The notes: generated from the sequence alone by a model not told the origin. A DNA stretch of 19,919 bases from Natronoplasma sp964602715 (GCA_964602715.1 CAZRSB010000036.1:1-19919); one strand, 5' to 3'. Numbered from the stretch's first letter, positions 1 through 8,205 are shown. A program made the numbers and translations.

Positions 1-136
1 TTTTTTTCTTATCTCTTATTTTTCTACTGCTCTAATACAATAATGTTCTGAAAATTTATAATGGCCGACATAACTATAAAATAGTACAAAAAGTCGTGTC
101 ATTGACTACAAATGTGTAAATATACTAAAAAATTTC
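1..136. other. Non-coding left edge
   Basis: This AT-rich stretch lies beyond the 3' end of the leftward pilin-like gene. I see no convincing reading frame or RNA gene in it. Six A residues on the plus strand (127-132) give an oligo-T run on the minus strand directly after the stop codon. A TATA-like string lies around 54-60, but no start that it would serve is visible in the window. Confidence 0.4.
127..132 (-). terminator. Oligo-T terminator candidate for leftward pilin genes
   Basis: A run of six T on the minus strand begins a few bases after the stop at 137-139. Archaeal terminators are often simple oligo-T tracts. No hairpin accompanies it, so the call is weak. Confidence 0.3.
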
Positions 137-652
137 CTATATCTTTTCAACCCTTATATATCGAGTTTTTCCATCTTCTACTTCATCTAGATCACCTACA
201 ACACATGTCAATCGAAGAGTGTATCTTGTTCTGGTCAACAACATCTCATCCAACCTTTCCAGATTACCGAATCCGTCTTCTTCATATGGGATCAGGTACA
301 TGTTATCCGGTAAGATGTATCTTCCTCTGTTATCAGAGTCTATCTTCCATTCTATTATGTCACTGTGCTCTCCCCCTATTTCGATATATTCGATATCAGC
401 AAAAAGACCGCCGCTCAAAGTAACATCGATCGTGTCTGCATTACCTTCACCCCGGATGAACAACTGCTCCGCCCTCTGCCCAATATAGGCGGTCTCTTGA
501 TTTGCTTCCTCTATAGTACTCTGAGTATCATAATAGCTCCACGTACTATAGATCACCGGTATCGTTATGGCGAGTACTATCGATATGATGATGAGGAGGT
601 ATGGAATACCTTCTATACCAACATCATCTCTCTTTATCTGACGATCGATCAT
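137..652 (-). CDS. Small single-span pilin-like membrane protein
   Basis: This 171-residue protein has a short charged N-terminus, then a hydrophobic segment at about residues 17-36, then an acidic extracellular-type domain of about 130 residues. That is the layout of archaeal type IV pilins and minor pilins. The segment starts with G-I-E-G-I-P followed by a run of Leu/Ile. The neighbouring gene at 690-1169 has the same motif (GIEGLP), so the two are probably paralogous at the N-terminus. The ATG at 650-652 is preceded by an AGGAT-like sequence. The gene follows its neighbour by 37 bases on the same strand and probably shares its promoter near 1205. No known family was recognised for the C-terminal domain. 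Its role as a pilus subunit is inferred from layout and from the adjacent secretion ATPase and platform genes. Confidence 0.6.
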   Translation of the reverse strand: MIDRQIKRDDVGIEGIPYLLIIISIVLAITIPVIYSTWSYYDTQSTIEEANQETAYIGQRAEQLFIRGEGNADTIDVTLSGGLFADIEYIEIGGEHSDIIEWKIDSDNRGRYILPDNMYLIPYEEDGFGNLERLDEMLLTRTRYTLRLTCVVGDLDEVEDGKTRYIRVEKI

Positions 653-689
653 CGGATATCCTGCTTTTAGATAGGGGTTTCCGTTAAAG

Positions 690-1169
690 TTACTCTGTTA
701 CAAGTATGGTAACGCTCACTTCTCTACCGGTATCGGGATCTTCTCCAGTGATCGTTATCTCCCCTGTCCTGTTTGGATTTACATCGTCTTTGAATTCAGC
801 TTCACCATCATCGTCAGTTATATCTCTCGGAGGATTGACACCGGCACCGCTGATCTCGATGTAGATCCCTTCCATCTCATTTCCTGCCTCGTCTATTGCC
901 AATACCTTTATCTCCTCTACTTCATCATCATCCTCGAGATCCTCGAGACTTATTGCATCATCTTCGGTTAGTGTGTCAACAATTCCCTCAACCTCGATCT
1001 CAACTTCTAACTCGTTCAGGTCTCCCTCGCCTATCTGCCCCATCCACATGAATATTATTCCGATGGCGGCAGCAGCTACGACAGAGATGATGATCAGTTT
1101 CATTGGTAGTCCTTCTATACCTCGTCTATCCCTGCTTAATCTATTATGTTTAGGTCTTTTTTTCAACAT
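690..1169 (-). CDS. Pilin-like membrane protein with C-terminal Ig-like domain
   Basis: The protein has 159 residues. Residues 1-16 are basic (ending DRR), followed by GIEGLP and a hydrophobic span to about residue 43. A very acidic linker (Glu/Asp, about 45-85) leads to a beta-rich domain (about 86-159) that looks like a carboxypeptidase-regulatory or bacterial Ig-like fold (pattern V-x-A-x-D-x-x-G-N, then D-D-D-G-E-A). An arginine pair before the Gly of GIEGLP could be a prepilin-peptidase-type processing site, but the motif is not canonical. The ATG at 1167-1169 has a good GGTGG ribosome binding site (1173-1177, minus strand). It is the first gene of a leftward two-gene unit, divergent from the secretion ATPase. 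A structural subunit or an exposed tip or adaptor subunit of the pilus is plausible. Confidence 0.6.
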   Translation of the reverse strand: MLKKRPKHNRLSRDRRGIEGLPMKLIIISVVAAAAIGIIFMWMGQIGEGDLNELEVEIEVEGIVDTLTEDDAISLEDLEDDDEVEEIKVLAIDEAGNEMEGIYIEISGAGVNPPRDITDDDGEAEFKDDVNPNRTGEITITGEDPDTGREVSVTILVTE

Positions 1170-1200
1170 TATCCACCTTAATCACTAAATCGAATACATG

Positions 1201-1210
1201 ATATAAATAA
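1201..1210 (-). promoter_or_regulatory. TATA box for the leftward pilin-like genes
   Basis: The minus strand reads TTATTTATAT here, with an A-rich BRE-like sequence just upstream. A start site about 25 bases downstream (near 1178-1180) would give a very short leader containing the GGTGG ribosome binding site. Confidence 0.5.
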
Positions 1211-1253
1211 TTTGTTGTGAAAGGGTTTAATAGTACAACTATGAAATGAAAAT

Positions 1254-1262
1254 CTTTATATT
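1254..1262 (+). promoter_or_regulatory. TATA box for the rightward secretion operon
   Basis: The sequence CTTTATATT is preceded by a purine-rich BRE-like stretch (GAAATGAAAA). A start site about 25 bases downstream would fall near 1283-1288, leaving a leader of roughly 10-15 bases before the ATG at 1298. No strong ribosome binding site is present there. Confidence 0.5.
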
Positions 1263-1297
1263 AGATATATAACATTGGTAGCTCAAGGTTGACCTAG

Positions 1298-3700
1298 ATG
1301 TCTCCGACTGAAGATACAGATACAGAAGGTGTGGGGATTACACAAGTAGCTTGCGATTACGACACACAGGTAGAGTATGGTAAAAAGAAGATATCCGTTT
1401 TTTGCGAAAATTGCACTCAGGGTAGAAGTGAACTTTCGGATAGAGTTTGCAGAGCCTCGCTTATCGATATGATGGTCAGCGAGTATAACGTCAATAAGAT
1501 AATGCTCTCTGCACCTATCGAAAAAATTTACATGGATGAAGCCATAGAACTCATCAGAGACCTAGCAGAATTTGTTACTGAATTGAGAAATGTAGGTAAA
1601 AAAGATCCTGTTGAAAAGGCCCGTAAAAAATCAGAAAAACCCGAGAAAGAGATAAAAAAGATGTGTGATTCTTGTGAATACCACCCTACTAGTGTTTTTG
1701 ATCGTCTTGAAAATATGTTTAAAAGCGACTACGGTAAGTTCCTTAAAAAACTTCAGGTTCATGTAGATAGTGACGACGAGGGTAAAGGAGAAGACTTCTG
1801 TGAAGAATGCAGGGGAGAAACAAAAGGTGACTGCGAATATATACTCAACGAGAGTGTTGACTTATCCGATTTCATCTTATATTCCGGATATAATCTCGTT
1901 ATAGAAAAAGAAGAGGAAGAAGACAGTTTGTTTGATGAACCGGATTACGTTAAATTTTATGATTCCGTCAACTATCGTATCTTAACTAGAGGCATTCCAA
2001 AGGTGCTAAAAAATAACAAATATATCCGTCCTTCTTTCTCGTCTTCATGGTTGAGAGAAAAGATACCATCTAATAGTGAATTAGTTGAAAAATATAATTT
2101 GGGAAATACACAGGTGAAACACTACTTACTCAAAGGTTCAACAGAGAGCCTGTATTATCTATCATCTAAAGATTATGATATAAATGAAGAAGAAGCTAAA
2201 TTGATAAACTCTACCATCGTAGAGATGTCGGAAAGATACCCTGAAAAGATATCCATGGAAAAAAGATCAGAAACCCGTGAATATATCATATCAGCCGGTA
2301 GGGATATCATGAGGAAGATATCCCGAAGAGAAGGTTACGATCTTGGAAGTAACATGAAAGAAGTCAACAGGAAGCTGAACAGACTTTCTAGGATACTAGC
2401 AAGACACACAGCCGGATTAGGCGTCTTAGAATCATTATTGAAAGATCATAAAGTAGAAGATATCTACGTAGATGCTCCTGCACCTGCAAATTCTCTCTAT
2501 GTGGAATTGGGAGCTATGAGTGACGAAAAAATGAGTGATACCTGCAGGACCAATCTTATACTCGGGAAAGACGATATAGAGAGTATATTGTCTAGATTTA
2601 GGATGGAAAGCGGGAGACCTTTCTCCGAAAGCGATCCAGTCCTTGAATACAATATGAATGAATTCGATATCAGAGTGACTGTCATAGGTGAACCACTAAG
2701 CCCTGAAGGAACGGCTTTGGCCCTTAGAAGGCACTCAGAAGACCCTTGGACCCTGCTCAGGTTGATCGCAAATGGAACCCTTACCCCTCTCTCCGCCGGT
2801 CTATTCTCTTTTCTTATAGATGGTGATTCGACGATCTTAGTGGCCGGCAGCAGAGGTGCAGGAAAAACAAGTCTCTTAGGAGCTCTCATGCTGGAATTTC
2901 CAGTTTCTCAGCGTTTACTCACCATAGAAGATACACTCGAACTTCCCACTAGAACGATGCAGAAACACGGCTATAAGGTACAGAACATACTCGTTGGTTC
3001 CGACGCCGGAGGAACTGGGTTTCAAAAAAGTCCTGGAGAGGCTCTGCGCGTTTCGCTAAGGCTCGGTGAGTCCGCTATAGTTATGGGTGAAGTGAGAGGA
3101 GAAGAAGCTAAAACGCTCTATGAAGCTATGCGGGCAGGAACTGCTGGTAGCTCAGTTTTAGGAACTTTCCACGCAGACAGCCCCGAATCCGTATTTGAAA
3201 GGGCGGTTTACGATATAGGAGTTCCAGCCAAATCTTTCATGGCGACTGATATAGTCGCTGTACAAGACCTCAAAAGACCCGGAGGAAGACAAAAACCTGT
3301 GAGAAAACTGAGCGAGATATCAGAAGTAGATAAAGAAACAGAAGAAGATGGAACATTCAGAGACCTCATGAAATATGATAGTCAAGATAACAAAATCCTG
3401 GAAACTGACGTGATGAGATACAGCTCTCAGGTCGTAGGGAGGATAGCTAGACAATGGGGCATGACGTTAGACGAGGCATATAATAATATACAGACAAGGG
3501 CAAAATATAGAGAGCTGGTAGTTGAAAGAGCCAAAGAAGAAAATTTACCCAACCTGTTGTCTACAGAATGGGTCAAAAAAACCAATGCTGTCTTCTGGGA
3601 AAAATTGGATGAAGAACAGAATAAGAGCGGTAAAACAAACTACGATAGAGTACTTCAAAAGTGGAAAAAATGGTTTGATGAGAGTGTTCAATATGCTTGA
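1298..3700 (+). CDS. Type II/IV secretion (TadA/FlaI-like) ATPase with Cys-rich N-terminus
   Basis: This is an 800-residue hexameric-type secretion ATPase that would power pilus assembly from the cytoplasmic face. The C-terminal half holds the family motifs: Walker A GSRGAGKT at residues 517-524, an Asp-box-like TIEDTLELP (about 540-550), a Walker B-type MGEVRGEEA (about 596-604) and the His box GTFHADS (622-628). The N-terminal third is unusual for its cysteines: C36-x2-C39 with C51, C123-x2-C126, and C168-x2-C171 with C179, which looks like zinc-binding knuckles. Bacterial TadA and FlaI are about 450-550 residues long, so the extra length is this N-terminal region. The gene overlaps the next gene, the membrane platform, by a few bases. 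Assignment to the superfamily is firm; whether it drives a pilus, an archaellum-like structure or secretion cannot be told from sequence, though no archaellum genes are nearby. Confidence 0.9.
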   Translation: MSPTEDTDTEGVGITQVACDYDTQVEYGKKKISVFCENCTQGRSELSDRVCRASLIDMMVSEYNVNKIMLSAPIEKIYMDEAIELIRDLAEFVTELRNVGKKDPVEKARKKSEKPEKEIKKMCDSCEYHPTSVFDRLENMFKSDYGKFLKKLQVHVDSDDEGKGEDFCEECRGETKGDCEYILNESVDLSDFILYSGYNLVIEKEEEEDSLFDEPDYVKFYDSVNYRILTRGIPKVLKNNKYIRPSFSSSWLREKIPSNSELVEKYNLGNTQVKHYLLKGSTESLYYLSSKDYDINEEEAKLINSTIVEMSERYPEKISMEKRSETREYIISAGRDIMRKISRREGYDLGSNMKEVNRKLNRLSRILARHTAGLGVLESLLKDHKVEDIYVDAPAPANSLYVELGAMSDEKMSDTCRTNLILGKDDIESILSRFRMESGRPFSESDPVLEYNMNEFDIRVTVIGEPLSPEGTALALRRHSEDPWTLLRLIANGTLTPLSAGLFSFLIDGDSTILVAGSRGAGKTSLLGALMLEFPVSQRLLTIEDTLELPTRTMQKHGYKVQNILVGSDAGGTGFQKSPGEALRVSLRLGESAIVMGEVRGEEAKTLYEAMRAGTAGSSVLGTFHADSPESVFERAVYDIGVPAKSFMATDIVAVQDLKRPGGRQKPVRKLSEISEVDKETEEDGTFRDLMKYDSQDNKILETDVMRYSSQVVGRIARQWGMTLDEAYNNIQTRAKYRELVVERAKEENLPNLLSTEWVKKTNAVFWEKLDEEQNKSGKTNYDRVLQKWKKWFDESVQYA

Positions 3701-5753
3701 AAAGCTTATGAATATGGATAAAAAACCTGGAACACTTTATTCCACAGCCGCTAGATCTGTTTACAAAGTTTTAGGACCTTCTCCAGAAGAAGAGAGAAAG
3801 AGTCGAAAAGAAAAAAGAGAGAAGATGGAGGGAGCTAAAGAAGCTTTCCGACAGAAAAAGGCAGAATGGGAAAAAGCGAAGAAACTATATCCAAAAGATA
3901 ATGAACGGAGAAAGGAATTAAAAAAGAAATACGAGAAAACAAAAAAAGAATACGAGAAAAAAGAAAAAGTTTTCAAACAGAAGGATTTTTACGACGCGGT
4001 CAATTTCGTCAAGATGGATATAACTGCGGAAGAGGCTATATTGTTCTCAACTACCGCTACTCTTCTGACCCTTTTTACTCTACTTATTTTGACATTGGTA
4101 TCTTATATGCAGCTCTCGGTTCTAACGTTCAGGATATTTTTGGTTTCTACCATCGTTGTTCCACTGATAGTTTTCTTCCTACTTTCAAATTACCCTGAAA
4201 TACTGGCTGAGAGGAGGAAAGTTAAAACTCTAGCTAAAACCCCTGAAGCTATCAATTATCTCAGCATCTCTATGCGTCTGAATCCTTCCCTTGAAAGAGC
4301 CATACACTTCACCTCAGAAAATTCAAACGAACCAGTTGCATCTGGTTTCAGAAAAGTACTCTGGAATATATATCTCAATAAATATCATTCTATAGAAAAA
4401 TCCATGATATCTTTCGCAAGGAGATGGGGAGAATGGAATGAGGACTTCAAATTGGCCATGTACTCTATCAGGCAGGCCGCACTGGAAAATACGCAGGAAC
4501 GATTGAACAGGAGTCTGGATAGGGCCAACCGTATAATAAGAGAGGGAACGATGAGTAAAGTTGAACAATTTGCAGCTTCCTTATCCACACCGACAACCGT
4601 ACTTTTTGCTTTTGGGATCTTACTTCCTTTGGTCATAGGTGCTTTGCTCCCTATGTTATCGATGGGTGATTTAGGGTTTGGCGGTGGACAAGTCGGTGGA
4701 GGAACGATGCAAACCGATACTGGTCCGTCAAAAGCTCCTCTTATAATATTGTTGATGAATGTTATATTTCCTGTAGCTGCCTTCGCTTACTCTTTCAAGA
4801 TACTTGGGGATCGACCCGGAACTACATCCCCTCCAGATATAGAGCCCACCTTGACTATCAAACAAAAGAAAAGACTGATGTTGATCTGCGCAATCATAGG
4901 TATCGCTATCTTCTCTTTTGGTTTATATCTACTAAATTATGTAGGAGGAGATAGTTATATCATGGCTATCTTCACGATACCCTTACTCTGGGGCATAACT
5001 GCTCCTATCAGTATATACATGTACATGATATCCTACAAGAAGAAAAAGAAGAGAGAAGAGATATTGGAACTCGAAAGACAGTTTCCCGATGCGTTATTCC
5101 AACTCGGTAGCCAGATGGTTCAAGGAAAATCATTGGAGAACTCATTAAAAAGTATAAGCGAGTCATTAGAGGGCTCAAAAGCGGCTGCACTTTTTGAAAA
5201 GATAGTTACAAGGATGAATATCAAAGGTGAATCCTTAAACAAAACACTCTTTGGAAGGGAAGGGCTCCTGAAAGAGATACCTTCAAGGATGGTCAGAGTT
5301 TCACTTAAGGCTGTTGCAAGGACTTCAAAAAAGGATCCAGAACATGCTGGTAGAACGATAATAGAGATTTCTTCCTATCAAAAAGAGATGGCAAAGATGG
5401 AAAATGATATCAGAAATAAATTAGCCTCTACTATCGATACGATGAAGGCGACAGGAGCTTTATTCGCTCCTATAGTCATGGGGATAACATCCTCTCTCTA
5501 TGTGCTTCTATCTGACATACTCCAGGAGGAAGAGATAGGGGGTGCTACGATGTTGGACTCTCATGTTTTTACTTTCATCGTTGGTTTTTATCTGATACAG
5601 ATATTATTTGTCATCATATATTTCTCAGTCGGGATCAAAGATGGTGGAGATAGAATAGAAAGAGAATACATGATCGGTACCATGCTACCTGTAGCAGTGG
5701 CTTTATTTTCCGTTACATTGATATTTGGACAGATGATGATGGGTGTCAGATGA
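3693..5753 (+). CDS. Double T2SSF-domain membrane platform (TadB/TadC, FlaJ-like)
   Basis: This is the inner-membrane platform partner of the ATPase encoded just upstream. From the ATG at 3693 it has 686 residues. It contains a highly charged, probably coiled-coil stretch (residues 31-97, Lys/Glu/Arg-rich). Two hydrophobic spans (116-138, 144-165) precede a first T2SSF-like cytoplasmic domain (pattern TPEAINYLSISMR). Four more spans follow, then a second T2SSF-like domain (from about residue 460, pattern FPDALFQLGSQMVQG), and finally three C-terminal spans. This makes about nine spans and looks like TadB and TadC fused, as in FlaJ-type archaeal proteins. The open frame runs back to 3522, but that would overlap the ATPase by about 180 bases. 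I chose 3693, which overlaps the upstream stop by 8 bases; ATGs at 3678, 3708 and 3714 are alternatives. The 3' end overlaps the next gene (ATGA). Confidence 0.85.
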   Translation: MLEKLMNMDKKPGTLYSTAARSVYKVLGPSPEEERKSRKEKREKMEGAKEAFRQKKAEWEKAKKLYPKDNERRKELKKKYEKTKKEYEKKEKVFKQKDFYDAVNFVKMDITAEEAILFSTTATLLTLFTLLILTLVSYMQLSVLTFRIFLVSTIVVPLIVFFLLSNYPEILAERRKVKTLAKTPEAINYLSISMRLNPSLERAIHFTSENSNEPVASGFRKVLWNIYLNKYHSIEKSMISFARRWGEWNEDFKLAMYSIRQAALENTQERLNRSLDRANRIIREGTMSKVEQFAASLSTPTTVLFAFGILLPLVIGALLPMLSMGDLGFGGGQVGGGTMQTDTGPSKAPLIILLMNVIFPVAAFAYSFKILGDRPGTTSPPDIEPTLTIKQKKRLMLICAIIGIAIFSFGLYLLNYVGGDSYIMAIFTIPLLWGITAPISIYMYMISYKKKKKREEILELERQFPDALFQLGSQMVQGKSLENSLKSISESLEGSKAAALFEKIVTRMNIKGESLNKTLFGREGLLKEIPSRMVRVSLKAVARTSKKDPEHAGRTIIEISSYQKEMAKMENDIRNKLASTIDTMKATGALFAPIVMGITSSLYVLLSDILQEEEIGGATMLDSHVFTFIVGFYLIQILFVIIYFSVGIKDGGDRIEREYMIGTMLPVAVALFSVTLIFGQMMMGVR

Positions 5754-7165
5754 TGAGTAGGGAAGAGATCTTTGGACGAGAAGAAAAATTGATCGAAGAC
5801 ATGGGAAAGAAGGGGTGCGGTTACATGGGGAAAGTTGTGAGTTATCCTGGTGGAAGATATGAGGAGATGGGGTCTATATATATCGATCTTACATCTCCAC
5901 ACTGCATGCTCGTTCTGGGCAAAAGAGGAACAGGAAAGTCCTACACTCTCGGCGTGATGGCGGAGAATTTTGCTAATCTAGACAGCGATGTGAAGGAAAA
6001 TATATCTGTCATCATGGTAGACACCATGTCTGTCTTTCATGGACTCAAAACAGAAAATACAAATGATTATGAAGTCGATCGTCTGAAAGATTTTAATCAG
6101 CTTTCACCACGTTCTTTTGGTGAGGAAATAGACACCTATATGCCCAAACTAGCTTTAGATACCTACGATGAAGATGAAAGACCTGAACATGACCATCTTC
6201 TTCAATTTCCCCTGAATGAAGTTGGCGCTAATGAATGGCTTTCACTTTTCGGATTAGATTCTACTGATCCCGTTGGAACAGATCTGATGAAGACCCTGAG
6301 AGAATTAAAAAGGAAAAAAGAATACTACGATTTTAACGATCTCTATGAAGAGATCGACAGACAGGCTAAAGAAGAGACAAAAGATTCCATCAAAAATTAC
6401 TTTCAGCAGATGGAGTCCTTGAAGATCTTCACAAAAAAAAGCTCTTCATTTGATATGATGACCAAAGGAGGGAAAATAAACATATTAGATATGAGCTATC
6501 TAGGTCGGCTTAAGGGCTACGATGTGAGAAACCTACTCGTTTCACTTATAGCTGAAAAATTATTGAAAAAAAGGACATTGTTTTCGACGCTTGAGATGCA
6601 GGCTGAAGCTGGGATGTTGGATCCCAAACTCAAAGAAAAAGTAACTGAAAACCCGATCGTCTATATGATCATCGATGAAGGACATCTCTTTTTGCCTGCA
6701 GAGGGAAAAACTATTGCCTCTGATGTTTTGATAGACTGGGTAAAACTAGGAAGACATCCTGGTCTTTCTTTGATACTAGCTACCCAAGAACCCTCAGCAC
6801 TTCATGAAAGTGCTATCCGCCAATCCGATTTGATCTTATCTCATAATTTGACCTCTCATGATGATATAGAAGCTCTCGGAAAGGCAAGGCAATCTTATAT
6901 GAAGAAAGGTAAAGATATTCAATCCGTAGTATCTACTATGGAGTTCAAGCGCGGACTGACTGTAATTTTCGATGATAAAACTAGGAAGATGGAGATGTGT
7001 AGGATACGACCAAGGATGAGTCTTCATACTGGTATGGATGCGAGCGCACTTCCTGAAAAGAAAAAAGATGAAGATGATAGATCACAGGACGATCCTGAGG
7101 AGGCAAAGGAAAATAAAGATCTTGAGGATGAAGATAAAAAAGACTTTCCAAAGATCGTGGGATGA
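5750..7165 (+). CDS. HerA/DUF87-type P-loop ATPase in pilus operon
   Basis: The protein has 471 residues and belongs to the HerA/FtsK-like clade of P-loop ATPases. Walker A is GKRGTGKS at residues 57-64, followed by YTLGVMAE, typical of DUF87 proteins. Walker B is YMIIDEGH with D309/E310. A sensor-like LILATQEPSAL and a segment beginning HNLTSHDDIEAL complete the family signature. There is no clear transmembrane segment. The C-terminal 40 residues are an acidic, probably disordered tail. The start overlaps the platform gene's stop as ATGA (5750-5753), after a GGGTG sequence, so translation is probably coupled. HerA-class motors usually move DNA or polypeptides; archaeal HerA normally sits beside nurA and repair genes, and neither is here. 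A motor or localisation factor for the pilus machine is inferred. A role in DNA transfer, by analogy with crenarchaeal CedB, is speculative. Confidence 0.85.
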   Translation: MMSREEIFGREEKLIEDMGKKGCGYMGKVVSYPGGRYEEMGSIYIDLTSPHCMLVLGKRGTGKSYTLGVMAENFANLDSDVKENISVIMVDTMSVFHGLKTENTNDYEVDRLKDFNQLSPRSFGEEIDTYMPKLALDTYDEDERPEHDHLLQFPLNEVGANEWLSLFGLDSTDPVGTDLMKTLRELKRKKEYYDFNDLYEEIDRQAKEETKDSIKNYFQQMESLKIFTKKSSSFDMMTKGGKINILDMSYLGRLKGYDVRNLLVSLIAEKLLKKRTLFSTLEMQAEAGMLDPKLKEKVTENPIVYMIIDEGHLFLPAEGKTIASDVLIDWVKLGRHPGLSLILATQEPSALHESAIRQSDLILSHNLTSHDDIEALGKARQSYMKKGKDIQSVVSTMEFKRGLTVIFDDKTRKMEMCRIRPRMSLHTGMDASALPEKKKDEDDRSQDDPEEAKENKDLEDEDKKDFPKIVG

Positions 7166-7168
7166 ACC

Positions 7169-7666
7169 ATGATAAAAAGAGATATAGATAGGGAAAATAT
7201 TGGTGTAGCGGGATTTTTTCTAGATATACCAGTTTTTATGATAATAATAATATCTCTATCTTTATTTTTTCTCGCCTTCGCTAACAATTATTCTGCCTAC
7301 AACGAGGCGATCGATGAGCAGGAAAGATACAAAAATACTGTAGACCTCCACCGTCAAGTTATGATATATAGAAATATAAGAGATGATGAGACATCTAGAG
7401 CGGGTCATTTTTGCATAGAAAAGTTGGACGATATTGAAGAAGAGCAAGTCTTAGAAGATATAACTACTGAGGGGAGGTACGATTATTCCATTACTATAGA
7501 TATACATGATGATCATGACGGTGAATGGGAATTCAAAACAGAAGAAGCACCTGAGAGAAAATTAGAGATCAATTATTTTTCAACACCTGTGACTATCATC
7601 GAAAGAGATGAGGGAGAAGAAAAAAGATATATTGGAAAATTGTTGGTGATACTATGGGAAACTTGA
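7169..7666 (+). CDS. Pilin-like single-span protein
   Basis: This 165-residue protein has a charged N-terminus (IKRDIDREN), a hydrophobic span at about residues 12-40 rich in Ile, Leu and Phe, and then an acidic, beta-rich exported-type domain. It starts four bases after the HerA-like gene and follows GTGGGATGA, a plausible ribosome binding site, so it belongs to the same operon. The layout matches the small pilins or pseudopilins usually found downstream of Tad-like platform genes. The last residues (LLVILWET) resemble the end of the next gene product (RIILYIWT), suggesting that both have the same fold and a conserved last beta strand. I did not recognise a named family. Confidence 0.6.
   Translation: MIKRDIDRENIGVAGFFLDIPVFMIIIISLSLFFLAFANNYSAYNEAIDEQERYKNTVDLHRQVMIYRNIRDDETSRAGHFCIEKLDDIEEEQVLEDITTEGRYDYSITIDIHDDHDGEWEFKTEEAPERKLEINYFSTPVTIIERDEGEEKRYIGKLLVILWET
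7645..7650 (+). promoter_or_regulatory. Strong ribosome binding site inside the upstream gene
   Basis: GGTGAT lies three bases before the ATG at 7654 and matches the archaeal 16S rRNA 3' end well. It fixes the start of the second tail pilin gene within the end of the first. Confidence 0.65.
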
Positions 7667-8205
7667 ATAGAGGTGAGTTATCAGATCAAGGTATGATATC
7701 TGTTGTCGATGCCTTGGTTTTCATCCTAGCAGTATTAGCCGTTTCAATTTTCATATTTCAGATGTTCTCTGCTAGCTTTTCTCAAAGACAGGAGATGGAA
7801 GTGATAGATATAAAAAATGAAGTAGCATTAAATATTCAAAATACAGTCATACATCAAAGAATATCTACTGATGATTTTGAGGATATAACGGTAGAAAGGG
7901 GCATCAGAAACTGTCTTTATTTTGAAAATAGTGACACGGGTGATGAAAAAAAAGAGGATCTTGAAGAGGAAATAAAGGAGATCTACAAAACTGCTGCCTT
8001 TGAGATATCTCAATATAGATTCGCGGTTTCCGCAGACTATACTAGAGTAGAAGAGTCAGATCCCTTTTTTGTATCACCTTGGTTAGAAAATATCGACGAA
8101 CTGCCTGATGAAAGAAGCGTTTCTATCTACACATCTACTTTAGCAGAAGATGTAGAAGAAGGTGAATGGGGAGACGTTAGGATTATATTGTATATCTGGA
8201 CTTAG
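7654..8205 (+). CDS. Pilin-like single-span protein, last gene of operon
   Basis: This protein has 183 residues. The N-terminal sequence contains SDQGMISVVDALVF and a hydrophobic span to about residue 40. Gly followed by a hydrophobic helix with an acidic residue early in it resembles a type IV pilin N-terminus. The rest is an acidic soluble domain with no family I recognise. The frame overlaps the previous gene by 13 bases and has a strong GGTGAT ribosome binding site, so it is co-translated. Its C-terminus resembles that of the preceding gene product. It is probably a minor pilin or pseudopilin of the same machine. Confidence 0.6.
   Translation: MGNLNRGELSDQGMISVVDALVFILAVLAVSIFIFQMFSASFSQRQEMEVIDIKNEVALNIQNTVIHQRISTDDFEDITVERGIRNCLYFENSDTGDEKKEDLEEEIKEIYKTAAFEISQYRFAVSADYTRVEESDPFFVSPWLENIDELPDERSVSIYTSTLAEDVEEGEWGDVRIILYIWT

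Noticed and set aside
112..670. Plus-strand open frames opposite the leftward pilin-like gene
   Set aside because: They have no ribosome binding sites or family features and overlap each other in different frames; the minus-strand frame has a membrane helix and a paralogous motif.
3522..3692. Open frame extending the platform protein 57 residues upstream
   Set aside because: It lies entirely within the ATPase gene in another frame and encodes a basic stretch unlike the family. An overlap of about 180 bases is unlikely, and starts near 3693 fit operon spacing.
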